Below, in pieces: positions 9,425-19,055 of a stretch of 50,332 bases of DNA. The DNA is from Pseudomonadota bacterium (lineage in GTDB: Bacteria > Chloroflexota > Ktedonobacteria > Ktedonobacterales > JADMIN01), in NCBI GenBank assembly GCA_021324535.1, contig JAJPIU010000037.1:1-50332 (forward strand). The letters are read 5' to 3'. The notes beneath the pieces were generated by a model. The model ran no database searches. It was not told the DNA's origin and saw only the letters and a program-made list of their open reading frames with translations. The position numbers were made by a program, and so were the translations under genes. How positions within the stretch are numbered: the first letter of the stretch is position 1; every line of letters starts with the position of its first letter.

Positions 9425-12259
9425 TCATCGCTTTATCAGGAGCTCGATGGTACGACGCCCGCCCTCTGTAGTGACGCTCAACTCGTCCACGAACTGCTCG
9501 ATCAGGAACATTCCCCAGCCACGCGGCGACTGCAATCCAGCCAGTTTGGCCTCGATGTCGGGCGCTTGCGAGGCTGGCAATGGCGCTTCTCCGCCCTCGT
9601 CGGTGATGCGCACGGCGACGACTGACGGCGAGGCCAGCACCCGTAACAGCACAGGAAGATCGGCCTGGTAGTTGTTGCCATGCTCCATCGCGTTCATGGT
9701 CGCCTCACCCACCGCTGTCTTCAGTTGTTCCAGCCGGGCGATAGGCAGATTGAGCGTGCGCACTGCCTCGGCCACCCGCTGGATCGCCTGGCGTTCGGCT
9801 CCTGGCTCGCTTGGTAGCTCCCACTCGTCCAGTGTTTGCCACTGATCCTCGTCTTCGTCCTCGTCTTTGTCTTCATCTTTCTCTTCGTTGGCGGGTTGCG
9901 CATCAGCGCCAGGGCGGTCGTTCTGCATAAGCGCCTCGTCACTTTCTGTCCGGGTGAGCGCCACCAGCGTCACGTCGTCCTCTTGTTCCCAGCCGGGGCC
10001 GGTAAAGTTCGCCAATTCCTGGAGCAGGAAGACGACGGGCGCCGAATCTTCCGTGCGCTCATGCAGCAGTTCTGTCAGGCGCGGGGAGCCAAACATCTCG
10101 CGCTCACGGTTGTGCGCCTCCACCAGGCCGTCGCTATAGAACAGCAGCAGGTCGCCAGCCGCCAGCGTGGCCTCGTGTTCATCATACGCCATGCCGGACA
10201 TCAGCCCCAGCGGCATGCCCCGCGCCTCCAGTTCGCTTACCTCGCCGCTGGAACGCCGCGCCAATGGCAGGTCTTGTCCCGCGTTGGCAAATTGCAGATG
10301 TCCGCTCAGCGGATCGAGGATCGCATAGAAGCAGGTGACGAACATGCTGGGCGGCAAATCCTGGCAGAGCAACTCGTTGACCTGGGCAAGCACATTGCCG
10401 GGCGTAGCGCTGGGCTGGGTCGCCACAGCGCGGAGCATGCTGCGGGTGGTCGCCATCACCAGCGCGGCGGGCATGCCCTTGTCTGTCACGTCACCAAGCA
10501 CAATGCCAAGCCGTCCATCGGTCAGCGGAATGAAGTCGTAGAAGTCGCCACCAACCTCGCGCGCGGGCTGATAGCAGGTAGCGATGCGCCAGCCCGCCAG
10601 CGCGGGTACGCTCTTCGGCAGCAGCGACTCCTGAATGCGTCGCGCGGTCAGAAGCTCCTGTTCGATGCGCTCGCGTTCGCGCGTCTCGATGTCTTGTTCA
10701 CGTTCCACCAACGCCGACCGCAGTAGCGGCGCCGCCTGATCCACAGCGCCAATCAGCAACTCGCGCTCATCGAGCGTATATGGGCGGCCATCTGGTCGTG
10801 CGCCAAGCGCAACCAGGCCAACCACCTCGCCCTGGCTGGCCAGCGGCAGGACGATCTGCGCCGACGCCTCACGGAGTTCATTCAAGAGTGGAGAGTGAAG
10901 CGGCTGGAGATTGCCCGGCGCAAGCACGGCTGATGGCTGCGAGAGCGCCTTTCGGGCGGGATCGTCGCCGGAGAGCATGAGCGTGGGGAAGCCCACTGCG
11001 TTTTTGGGCGCCTCGCTGTGTTTGAAGAGCTGGATCGCCTGTGGCGCCGCATCCGTGGCAGGGGGTGTGCGCAGCGCAGACGACACACCCAATGGCGAGC
11101 GTGCTGGCGTCGTGCGGAGCCACAACGCGCCGAACGTCGGCTGGAACGCTTTTTGCACTGCCTCCGTCAGGTGGCCGCTGAGCGCATCGAGGCGTCTCTC
11201 TTCGCGCAAGGTTGCTTCGAATGAAGCCAGCATTTGCGCCGCCAGATAACGACGCCGATAGAAACGACTATCAATCGTGCGCTGCAACAGACGATGGAGG
11301 GGGCGAAACGCCGCAGCCATCAGCAGGCCAATCAGAATGAGAAGGGGCACATCTTCGATGGGCAATAGACTCCGAAAGCCAGGGAAGGCGAACCATAACA
11401 GGATGGTACTGAAGGCATAGATCACCAGCAGCGCCAGGATCAGTGGCGTGAAGATCGCCAGCCGGTTGAGCAGCGCGTCGCGGTCATAGAGCCGCCTGCG
11501 CATCAGCAGGAAGGCCAGGATAATAGGAGCAAGTGAGACCACCAGGTAATAGCCCGTGCGCACAACCAGGTAGACGGGATGTTGCACATCGGCGAGCGGG
11601 ATTTCCAGGACGCCGCTGATGACGAACAGCAGAAAAGCGATCAGCGCGAGGGCGCCAAAGAGAGCAACCAGGGACAAGCTGGTGAATGGCCGCGCATCAT
11701 TGGCGGGCAGCCGCCGGTAGCGAAAGTAGACCTGTGGCGCGATCCCCACCATCAAGGGAACAAGCGCGATCATATTGCCAAGGATCAGGAACACGCCGAC
11801 CACTCCCGGTATATGCGCCAGCGCGACGGCTATAGCATTGTTGGACTTATTCTGCTGCTGTTGTACTGGCGTAAAGGCGACGATCATGCTGAAGAGATAG
11901 AAAATCCCTATCCAGAACGTCCACCAGGGCGTATAGCGTTTATCGGGGAAGAGAAAGAGCAGCAGGAAAAACAGCACAATGACCGGCGCTGACAACAACG
12001 GATGCGTCAGCACGAAAGCCCGGCTGAGGATAAACACGTTGGCGACGCCGAGGGCCACCAGGAAGATACCTGCGAAGAGCGCGCGGCGATTGGTCGTCAG
12101 ACGGTCACGTCGGAAGGCGTAGAGCAGCGCCCAGATGATCAGTGTAGCGAGAAAACAGGCAATCACCCACTGCACGGCAAAGAACACTACGCCGGCTACC
12201 TGTTGACCTGCCGATGGCGCGCCAAGAAGCGCGGAGAGGTTTGTTTGTGTATAGGTCAT
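9425..12259 (-). CDS. Multi-TM SpoIIE-family PP2C phosphatase fused to C-terminal RsbW-like HATPase
   Basis: Multi-TM N-terminus; PP2C motifs (REVGGDFYDFIPL, GIVLGDVTDKGMPAALVMA, LLFYSDGLVEAHN); C-terminal GEATMNAMEHGN and RGWGMFLIEQFVD. Start taken as MTYTQTN at 12259; ORF open to 12505. Confidence 0.9.
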   Translation of the reverse strand: MTYTQTNLSALLGAPSAGQQVAGVVFFAVQWVIACFLATLIIWALLYAFRRDRLTTNRRALFAGIFLVALGVANVFILSRAFVLTHPLLSAPVIVLFFLLLFLFPDKRYTPWWTFWIGIFYLFSMIVAFTPVQQQQNKSNNAIAVALAHIPGVVGVFLILGNMIALVPLMVGIAPQVYFRYRRLPANDARPFTSLSLVALFGALALIAFLLFVISGVLEIPLADVQHPVYLVVRTGYYLVVSLAPIILAFLLMRRRLYDRDALLNRLAIFTPLILALLVIYAFSTILLWFAFPGFRSLLPIEDVPLLILIGLLMAAAFRPLHRLLQRTIDSRFYRRRYLAAQMLASFEATLREERRLDALSGHLTEAVQKAFQPTFGALWLRTTPARSPLGVSSALRTPPATDAAPQAIQLFKHSEAPKNAVGFPTLMLSGDDPARKALSQPSAVLAPGNLQPLHSPLLNELREASAQIVLPLASQGEVVGLVALGARPDGRPYTLDERELLIGAVDQAAPLLRSALVEREQDIETRERERIEQELLTARRIQESLLPKSVPALAGWRIATCYQPAREVGGDFYDFIPLTDGRLGIVLGDVTDKGMPAALVMATTRSMLRAVATQPSATPGNVLAQVNELLCQDLPPSMFVTCFYAILDPLSGHLQFANAGQDLPLARRSSGEVSELEARGMPLGLMSGMAYDEHEATLAAGDLLLFYSDGLVEAHNREREMFGSPRLTELLHERTEDSAPVVFLLQELANFTGPGWEQEDDVTLVALTRTESDEALMQNDRPGADAQPANEEKDEDKDEDEDEDQWQTLDEWELPSEPGAERQAIQRVAEAVRTLNLPIARLEQLKTAVGEATMNAMEHGNNYQADLPVLLRVLASPSVVAVRITDEGGEAPLPASQAPDIEAKLAGLQSPRGWGMFLIEQFVDELSVTTEGGRRTIELLIKR

Positions 12260-12552
12260 CGGGATCACCGTTTCACTCCCTGCCTCAAGCCACGCTACAA
12301 TCTCATTCTGCCTGTCGGCGCGGTTCCCAAATACGAAGTCAAGCACGAAGTAAAGTATGTCATGTCTAGATATATCACGCAAGCCCATGTTTGAGGGGCG
12401 TATGATAGGGTAGATGCGTGTGATACGTTGGGACAGAGCTGAGAAGAGGGGAAACCAATGGGCAATGAGACGGTGCGCCCGGCAGGCCAGGCAACCGATG
12501 ATCAAAACGAACTGTTCAACGTGGTGGTCGCTTAGAACGCCATACTGCTCTT

Positions 12553-12590
12553 CCCCCTTCCCATAGATGGGAAGGGGTCAGGGGTTAGGT
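12553..12590. repeat. Repeat A: CCCCCTTCCCATAGATGGGAAGGGGTCAGGGGTTAGGT
   Basis: Upstream of SufT-like gene; same core and tail. Confidence 0.8.
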
Positions 12591-12607
12591 GTCCCCCCTC
12601 AGGCGCT

Positions 12608-12637
12608 TTGACCGCCGCATACCCCAGGGGGTATACT
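12608..12637 (+). promoter_or_regulatory. Candidate sigma70-type promoter with CsoR-like dyad in its spacer
   Basis: TTGACC (12608-12613) N18 TATACT (12632-12637); spacer region carries ATACCCC-AG-GGGGTAT (12619-12634). Confidence 0.55.
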
Positions 12638-12728
12638 TTTAGAAGAGCGATACACACCAATGCTGCTCGCCCTAGAACTCTCGCAGAGCGGCATGAGAAG
12701 CGCCATGTGCTATGCAAAGGATACCCCG

Positions 12729-13085
12729 ATGATAGAAGAAGAAGAGAAGCCAAATATTGGCACGATTGAGGTGGTCGGCGAGACCGATGTGGACGTGAAC
12801 GCTGTATGTGAGGCGCTCAAACGCTGCTACGACCCGGAGATTCCCGCCAACATCGTTGACCTGGGGCTGATCTATACCCTGCGTATCGAGGGCGGCAAGG
12901 TGGATGTGACGATGACGCTCACTGCGATTGGCTGCCCCGTGGCCGGTGAGGTGATGCAGCAGGTGCAGGACGAGATCACCACCGTGCCAAACGTCGAATC
13001 CTGCACGGTCAACCTCACCTTCGACCCCATGTGGACACCCGAAAAGATGAACGAAAATGCCAAGTGGGAAATAGGTTGGATGTAA
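12729..13085 (+). CDS. MIP18/DUF59 metal-sulfur cluster assembly factor (SufT/PaaD-like)
   Basis: ALKRCYDPEIPANIVDLGLIYTLRIEGGKVDVTMTLTAIGCPVAGEVMQQV; start MIEEEEK at 12729 (ORF open from 12660). Confidence 0.88.
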   Translation: MIEEEEKPNIGTIEVVGETDVDVNAVCEALKRCYDPEIPANIVDLGLIYTLRIEGGKVDVTMTLTAIGCPVAGEVMQQVQDEITTVPNVESCTVNLTFDPMWTPEKMNENAKWEIGWM

Positions 13086-15145
13086 TGGCTGATGCGCCAG
13101 CAGGCCATGGCGCGCCGATGCCGACGACCATTCGCCAGTTGCCGCCACAGGTGGCCGCGAAGATCGCCGCCGGTGAGGTGGTGGAGCGTCCGGCGGCGGT
13201 CGTCAAGGAGTTGATCGAAAACGCGCTCGACGCCGGAGCGCGCCACATCCATGTGGAGATCGCGGGCGGAGGTCTTGAATTGATCCGCGTGACCGACGAT
13301 GGACGTGGCATTCCCCCTGCTGATCTGCCCCTCGCCTTCGCGCGCCATGCCACCAGCAAGATCAGCGCGATTGACGACCTCGAACGCATCCACACACTGG
13401 GCTTCCGGGGCGAGGCGCTTGCCAGCATCGCCGCCGTGGCGCGCGTCTTGCTGGTCAGCCGTCCACACGACGCCGCCACTGGCGCGCAGCTCAGCGCCGA
13501 TGAGGGAAAGCTAGGGGATGTCACAGCCGCAGGCGCGCCCACCGGCACGACGATCACCGTGCGCGGGCTGTTCGCCTCGGTGCCCGCGCGGCTCAAGTTC
13601 CTCAAAACGCGCGCCACCGAGACAGGCCATTGTTTGCGCTTGCTTGAACAATACGCCCTGGCCTATCCCGAAGTGCGCTTCACTGTGCTGAGCGAGGGAC
13701 GCCAGGTGTTTCATACGCCAGGGGATGGCAGCCTACGCAGCGCCATCGTCGCCGTCTATGGCGTCGCCGTCGCCGAGCAGATGCTCCCCATCGGCGCGCC
13801 AGATGATCCTATCGAGGTAACTGTATCCAGCGACGCGGCGCCACTGGTCAGCGGCTACATTAGCCGTCCCACCTGCTACAAAGCGACACGCCAGTATCTC
13901 TCATTCTTTGTGAACCGCCGCTGGGTGCAGAGCCGCGCGCTCACCTTCGCTGTGGAGGAAGCGTATCATTCATTGCTGCTGGCGGGTCGCCATCCCATTG
14001 TGGTGATCAACGTCGCGCTCGATCCGGCGCTGGTTGATGTCAATGTGCATCCCGCGAAGACGGAGGTACGCTTTCTACGTGAGCGCCAGGTCTATGCCGC
14101 CGTGCAGCGCGCCACCCGCGCGGCGCTGCTTGCCAGCGACGTGACAGCGGGCATTCCTGATGTCTCGCGGCGCGTGTTTGGTCTGCCTAATTGGGAGACG
14201 CCGACGGAGCAGCCCTTCACTGGCGTTAGCCCATGGGACGAGACGCCAACAAATGTGCCAGCCTCGCATACCGAGGAGAACGCAGCCAGCCAGGAAGGTG
14301 TATCCGGCAATGCTGAGTGGCTGGCCGACGAAGCCGATACTGAGGATGACACAAGCGATGTGGCGCTGCTTGGCGAAAGCCATGTCGCGCCAGGACAACG
14401 GACACACGCCGCGCAATCGCCGCTCTGGCAGGGGAGCGCCACTGGACGGGCAGGCGTCTCGTTAAACGAGCAGGATACGCCTCGTTCAGCTCCCACGCCA
14501 GCGGCGTCCACACAAACATGGCTGCCAACCTCAGATGAGCCGCTGGGTGGCAAGAAATTTCCGCCGTTGCGTGTGCTGGGGCAGGTGGCGCAGAGCTACA
14601 TCATGACGGAAGGCCCAAACGGCGTGTATATGATCGATCAGCACGCCGCACACGAACGTATCTTGCTGGATCGCATGGTGGCCGAGTGGCGTGCCCGCGC
14701 GGTCGCCTCGCAATTATTGCTCGAACCGCTGGCGCTGGAGCTGACGCCCGAAGAGCGCGAGGCGGTTGACGATCATCTGGCCAATCTGCGCGCCATCGGC
14801 TTCGAGCTGATCCCGCTGAACGACGAGGAGACGCTGCTGGTGCGTGCCATGCCCGCTGTGCTGAGCCGCGAGCTGCGGGCGCAGCCATTGCGCGATCTGG
14901 TGCTGGCGCTGGTGGGAGCAGACGCCGAGGCCGCCAGCCACGGCGAGACCTGGGAGGAACACGCGCTGGCGAACGTCGCCTGCAAGGCGGCAATCAAAGC
15001 GGGCCAGGCGCTCTCGCCCGCCGAGCAGCGCGCGTTGATTGAGCAGCTTGAGGCGACGCGCGTCAGCCTGAGTTGCTGCCACGGGCGCCCCACGATGGTA
15101 CACCTCAGCCTCGCCGCCCTCGAACGCGAATTCGACCGCCGCTGA
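13085..15145 (+). CDS. mutL: DNA mismatch repair protein MutL
   Basis: IRQLPPQVAAKIAAGEVVERPAAVVKELIENALDAGA; GFRGEALASIAAV; C-terminal YIMTEGPNGVYMIDQHAAHER. Start overlaps upstream stop (TAATG). Confidence 0.97.
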   Translation: MADAPAGHGAPMPTTIRQLPPQVAAKIAAGEVVERPAAVVKELIENALDAGARHIHVEIAGGGLELIRVTDDGRGIPPADLPLAFARHATSKISAIDDLERIHTLGFRGEALASIAAVARVLLVSRPHDAATGAQLSADEGKLGDVTAAGAPTGTTITVRGLFASVPARLKFLKTRATETGHCLRLLEQYALAYPEVRFTVLSEGRQVFHTPGDGSLRSAIVAVYGVAVAEQMLPIGAPDDPIEVTVSSDAAPLVSGYISRPTCYKATRQYLSFFVNRRWVQSRALTFAVEEAYHSLLLAGRHPIVVINVALDPALVDVNVHPAKTEVRFLRERQVYAAVQRATRAALLASDVTAGIPDVSRRVFGLPNWETPTEQPFTGVSPWDETPTNVPASHTEENAASQEGVSGNAEWLADEADTEDDTSDVALLGESHVAPGQRTHAAQSPLWQGSATGRAGVSLNEQDTPRSAPTPAASTQTWLPTSDEPLGGKKFPPLRVLGQVAQSYIMTEGPNGVYMIDQHAAHERILLDRMVAEWRARAVASQLLLEPLALELTPEEREAVDDHLANLRAIGFELIPLNDEETLLVRAMPAVLSRELRAQPLRDLVLALVGADAEAASHGETWEEHALANVACKAAIKAGQALSPAEQRALIEQLEATRVSLSCCHGRPTMVHLSLAALEREFDRR

Positions 15146-15155
15146 CCTCTTTCCC

Positions 15156-15209
15156 GGCCCTCCATATAGATGGGGAGGGGAGAATCAACTCTCCCTCGAA
15201 CGGGGAGGC
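15156..15209. repeat. Repeat A pair: CCCTCCATATAGATGGGGAGGGG and CTCCCTCGAACGGGGAGG
   Basis: Directly downstream of mutL stop. Confidence 0.65.
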
Positions 15210-15277
15210 GCTTGGTGGCTGGGCAGCCGTTCACCGCTTTCCCCTTGCCACCCATGCTCATCCTGCTACCAGCGAGC

Positions 15278-15316
15278 TTCCCCCTTCCCTATGCGGGAAG
15301 GGAGGCGGGGGGAGGA
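15278..15316. repeat. Repeat A: CCCCCTTCCCTATGCGGGAAGGGAGGCGGGGGG
   Basis: CCCTTCCC/GGGAAGGG arms; intergenic. Confidence 0.7.
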
Positions 15317-15385
15317 TAGATTAGCGAACCGGAGTTCCATGGTAGCAGCCGACGGTAAAGGGATCCTCCTCATAGCGTCGCCGTG

Positions 15386-15414
15386 TTGAAACTCAAATGT
15401 TCGTATGCTACGCT
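15386..15414 (+). promoter_or_regulatory. Candidate promoter TTGAAA-N17-TACGCT
   Basis: Upstream of membrane protein CDS at 15472. Confidence 0.35.
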
Positions 15415-15471
15415 ATGAGATACACCTCTACGTCTCTTGCTCACATCTCCCATCGGAGGTCTCGCCCCCAC

Positions 15472-16251
15472 ATGGAGCCAGCATCCACCGCCTCGCAGGA
15501 CGCGACAGTTTCTACTGCGGCGCTACCCGATGAGACAAGTACCCCCGATACCCCAACCGGCGTGACAGGCGTCAGCAGTGTGCTCAGTACAGTGACGACT
15601 CCTACTGCGACCATGGCAGTTGTCTCGACCTCTCCAGCGCATCCTGCCGTCGATGTGGAGAAACATCAGCGTGGCTGGCGGCTCGCGTTGGCGCGCGTGT
15701 TCGCCTGGCCAGTGGGCAGTGTTGGCGCGCTGCTTGTGGGGTGCTTGTTGCTTGCCGGACCACTTGCCGCGTGCGCAGGTTTTGTCTGGGCGCTGATCAC
15801 CGACGGACGAGCGTTAGCCGCCGCGATTGGCATTGTCAACACACGCCAGTACAATCAGTTGTCGCAGTTGTCGCAGTTGTCGGGGTCGTTTAGTATGTTC
15901 GACATCGCCAGCCGGGTGATGTTCGCCTCGGTCGCCTATTTTGCGCTGCTCTACGCGCTGATTGTGTTGATGGGTGGGCTGCTGGGGCGAAGTTGGGCGC
16001 GGCTCTTCCTGCTATCGGGGCTGCTGTTCACAGCGGTGGCTCTGCTGACGTACCTCGCTGGTTTGTTACTGTTGACCATGCCAGCGCAGGCATGGGGGGC
16101 GCCGCCGGTCGCGATGGCGGCGCTTGCCCTCTATAGCCTGCTCGATGCGAGCATCTTGGCGTCTGTCCTCTGCGATCTGCACGCGCAGGAAGCGCCACCT
16201 GTGAAGAATGAGAGACCGTCTTATAGCAAGCGTATAACAGGGAAGAGATAA
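15472..16251 (+). CDS. Hypothetical membrane protein
   Basis: Ser/Thr-rich N-terminus then ~4 hydrophobic helices; start MEPASTAS preceded by GGAGG. Confidence 0.65.
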   Translation: MEPASTASQDATVSTAALPDETSTPDTPTGVTGVSSVLSTVTTPTATMAVVSTSPAHPAVDVEKHQRGWRLALARVFAWPVGSVGALLVGCLLLAGPLAACAGFVWALITDGRALAAAIGIVNTRQYNQLSQLSQLSGSFSMFDIASRVMFASVAYFALLYALIVLMGGLLGRSWARLFLLSGLLFTAVALLTYLAGLLLLTMPAQAWGAPPVAMAALALYSLLDASILASVLCDLHAQEAPPVKNERPSYSKRITGKR

Positions 16252-16253
16252 CC

Positions 16254-16760
16254 ATGCTCACTATTCAACTCACGCCGTTCAGCGCCGATTCGCCGCTGCT
16301 GGATGAGGCCGTGAAGCTCTCTATCGCGGAGTGGCCAGCGCCGGAAGATCAGATACACGGCTTCATTGCACGATACGCCACCCTCCCAGATTTTCGTGGG
16401 TTGATTGCACTGGTGGATGGCGAACCGGCTGGAATGGGATTTGGCGTGCGCTCGCTGCCGGGGAACTGGTGGCATGATCGGGTCGCCGAGCAGGTAGGCG
16501 CGGATCATCCGGCGTTGCAGGACGCCTGGGTATTGGTCTCGCTCGTCATGCGGCCAGCCCTGCGCAACCACGGGATCGGCGCGGCGCTACTCGATGCGCT
16601 GTTGGCGACGCAGCCCTGCCCACGCACGTTGCTTTCCACCCAAGTGGCAAACACCGGCGCGCAGCAGTTCTACACACGGCACGGCTGGCGCATCCTGCAT
16701 CCCGGCTTCGTCTTCACGCCAGGGCAAGAGCCGTTCGTGGTGATGCAGAGAGAGAGATGA
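16254..16760 (+). CDS. GNAT-family N-acetyltransferase
   Basis: VLVSLVMRPALRNHGIGAALLDALL ... NTGAQQFYTRHGWRI. Confidence 0.85.
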   Translation: MLTIQLTPFSADSPLLDEAVKLSIAEWPAPEDQIHGFIARYATLPDFRGLIALVDGEPAGMGFGVRSLPGNWWHDRVAEQVGADHPALQDAWVLVSLVMRPALRNHGIGAALLDALLATQPCPRTLLSTQVANTGAQQFYTRHGWRILHPGFVFTPGQEPFVVMQRER

Positions 16761-17011
16761 AGAGCTAGCAGGAATATCATGGGTGGTGATCGCGTCTTCG
16801 CCAAAACAAGTACGAGTTCGCCGAGAGGGTTCGCCAGTTGGTTGCGTCACGCAGGACTGAAGAGCGTGGCATACAGGCATAGCGCATGTGGTATGTTAGT
16901 GGGTGGCTTGGCGCAGACTCGCCACCAGACGATACGATCTATGGTGATTTTTGAGATATTCCGGTACATCGGCGTGCTGTTGACAAGCGACAAAGAGGAG
17001 CGATAGAGCAT

Positions 17012-18271
17012 ATGGCGGATACCACCATCGAGGCGGCAAGCAGCCCCGCAACAACCCAAACAGATGACCACAACCAGCAACATCAGCAACGCGCACACAG
17101 GCATGCGCCACTGCCGCCCGCGCTCGATCTGTATGGCATAGACAACCTGCTCAGCGATGAGGAACGCCTTGTGCGCGACACTGTGCGCGACTTTGTGCGC
17201 GAGCGTGTGCTGCCCATTATCGGCGAACACTTCGAGGCGGGAACCTTTCCCAAGGCGTTGATCCCAGAGGTCGCTCAGCTTGGGCTGCTGGGCATGCACA
17301 TCCAGGGCTATGGCTGCGCGGGGATGAGCGCCGTCGCCTATGGGCTGGCCTGCCAGGAGCTTGAGTACGGCGATAGCGGCCTGCGCTCGTTTGTCTCGGT
17401 GCAGGGGTCGCTGGCGATGTTCCCCATCTCTGCGTTTGGCTCCGAGGAGCAGAAGCAACGCTGGTTGCCCAGGATGGCGAAGGGCGAGGTGATCGGCTGC
17501 TTTGGGCTGACCGAGCCTGACCACGGCAGTGATCCCTCCGGCATGGAGACACGCGCACGCCGCGATGGCGACAGCTATATCCTCAACGGCACGAAGATGT
17601 GGATCACCAACGGCGGCATCGCCGATCTGGCGGTCGTCTGGGCAAAGGCTGAGGACGGCATTCGCGGCTTCCTGGTGGAACGCGGCACGCCTGGCTTCAC
17701 CACGAGCGACGTGCATCACAAGCTCTCGCTGCGCGCCTCGATCACCTCAGAGCTGCACTTCGAAGATTGCCGCATCCCCGCCGAGAATATGTTGCCCAAT
17801 GTGCGTGGACTGCGTGGGCCGCTTTCCTGCCTGGATGAAGCGCGCTATGGCATTGCCTGGGGCGCAAATGGCGCGGCGCGGGCCTGCTACGAGGCTGCGC
17901 TCGACTACGCGAAGTCGCGCACGCAGTTTGATCGCCCCATCGGCGGCTTCCAACTGACGCAGCAGAAGCTGGTGAACATGGCGACCGAACTGGTGAAGGC
18001 GCAACTGCTGGCGCTGCAACTGGGGCGGCTGAAAGACCAGGGGATGGCGCACCCCGTGCAGGTCTCGCTGGCCAAGCGCAACAACGTCCGCGAGGCGCTG
18101 CATACGGCGCGTGAGGCGCGCAGTGTGCTGGGAGCAAACGGCGTCACGCTGGAATATCCCATCAGCCGCCACATGAACAACCTCGAATCTGTCTACACCT
18201 ACGAGGGCACCGACGACATCCACACGTTGATCGTCGGCCAGGCAATCACCGGCCTCAACGCATTCTCGTGA
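17012..18271 (+). CDS. Acyl-CoA dehydrogenase (glutaryl-CoA dehydrogenase-like)
   Basis: CFGLTEPDHGSDPSGMETRA; YILNGTKMWITNG; catalytic Glu region ESVYTYEGTDDIHTLIVG. Confidence 0.93.
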   Translation: MADTTIEAASSPATTQTDDHNQQHQQRAHRHAPLPPALDLYGIDNLLSDEERLVRDTVRDFVRERVLPIIGEHFEAGTFPKALIPEVAQLGLLGMHIQGYGCAGMSAVAYGLACQELEYGDSGLRSFVSVQGSLAMFPISAFGSEEQKQRWLPRMAKGEVIGCFGLTEPDHGSDPSGMETRARRDGDSYILNGTKMWITNGGIADLAVVWAKAEDGIRGFLVERGTPGFTTSDVHHKLSLRASITSELHFEDCRIPAENMLPNVRGLRGPLSCLDEARYGIAWGANGAARACYEAALDYAKSRTQFDRPIGGFQLTQQKLVNMATELVKAQLLALQLGRLKDQGMAHPVQVSLAKRNNVREALHTAREARSVLGANGVTLEYPISRHMNNLESVYTYEGTDDIHTLIVGQAITGLNAFS

Positions 18272-18283
18272 CCTCTCCCCCGC

Positions 18284-18307
18284 CCCCTCCCCATTGATGG
18301 GGAGGGG
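18284..18307. repeat. Repeat A: CCCCTCCCCATTGATGGGGAGGGG palindrome
   Basis: 11-bp arms; followed by T-rich GTATTTTTTCG on + strand (possible terminator of 17012..18271). Confidence 0.85.
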
Positions 18308-18340
18308 AGTATTTTTTCGCCATTCAGAAAGTTTGGCTCG

Positions 18341-18892
18341 ATGGGCATACAGTATATTGCGCTGCTGCGGGGCATCAACGTCGGTGGACATCAGGTAAAG
18401 ATGGATCGTCTGCGGGGTCTGTTTGGCGACCTGGACCTGGCGAATGTGCGCACGTTCATCCAGACGGGCAACGTCTTCTTTGAGAGTGACGATGCCGACG
18501 CCCAGGCGTTGCGCGCGCGGATCGAGGGCCACCTAAAAGCCGCGCTGGGATACGAGGTCGCGACAGCCCTGCGCACGCAGGAAGAAATGGAGGTGATCCT
18601 CGCGCGCGATCCCTTTTCCGGCGTGGAGGTCACGCCTGAGACTCGCCTCGCCGTGACCTTCTTCGTCGAGCCGGTCGCGGAGACGCTTGAACTGCCCTAC
18701 ACAACACCGGACGGCGCATATGAGGTTGTGGGAATGACGCCCATGGAGCTTTTTGTCGTCTGGCGCTTGCAAAACGGCAGACCGGGCAATTCCTATGGGT
18801 TGATCGAGAAAAAGCTGAAGGTTCCTGGGACGACGCGCTTCTGGCACACCACCGCAAACATCCTGGCGGCGGCGAAGAAGGTAGACAAGTAG
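18341..18892 (+). CDS. DUF1697 family protein
   Basis: MGIQYIALLRGINVGGHQVKMDRLRGLFGDLDLANVRTFIQTGNVFFES. Confidence 0.9.
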   Translation: MGIQYIALLRGINVGGHQVKMDRLRGLFGDLDLANVRTFIQTGNVFFESDDADAQALRARIEGHLKAALGYEVATALRTQEEMEVILARDPFSGVEVTPETRLAVTFFVEPVAETLELPYTTPDGAYEVVGMTPMELFVVWRLQNGRPGNSYGLIEKKLKVPGTTRFWHTTANILAAAKKVDK

Positions 18893-19055
18893 CGCATGGA
18901 GAGAAGGCAGGCGGCTGAAACGGCATCTAAGGGTCTATACGCTTCCAAGCACGACTTGCGAGATAATGATACAATAGGAGAGCATATGGAAGAGTGACAG
19001 AGATAACCAGAGTGCTCTCCACTTCTCACACAGAAGGCGACGAGGAGCAGAACAC

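Noticed and set aside
16899-16924. GGTGGC...GCCACC inverted repeat upstream of the acyl-CoA dehydrogenase
   Set aside because: Only 6-bp arms with a long loop; likely chance in GC-rich sequence.
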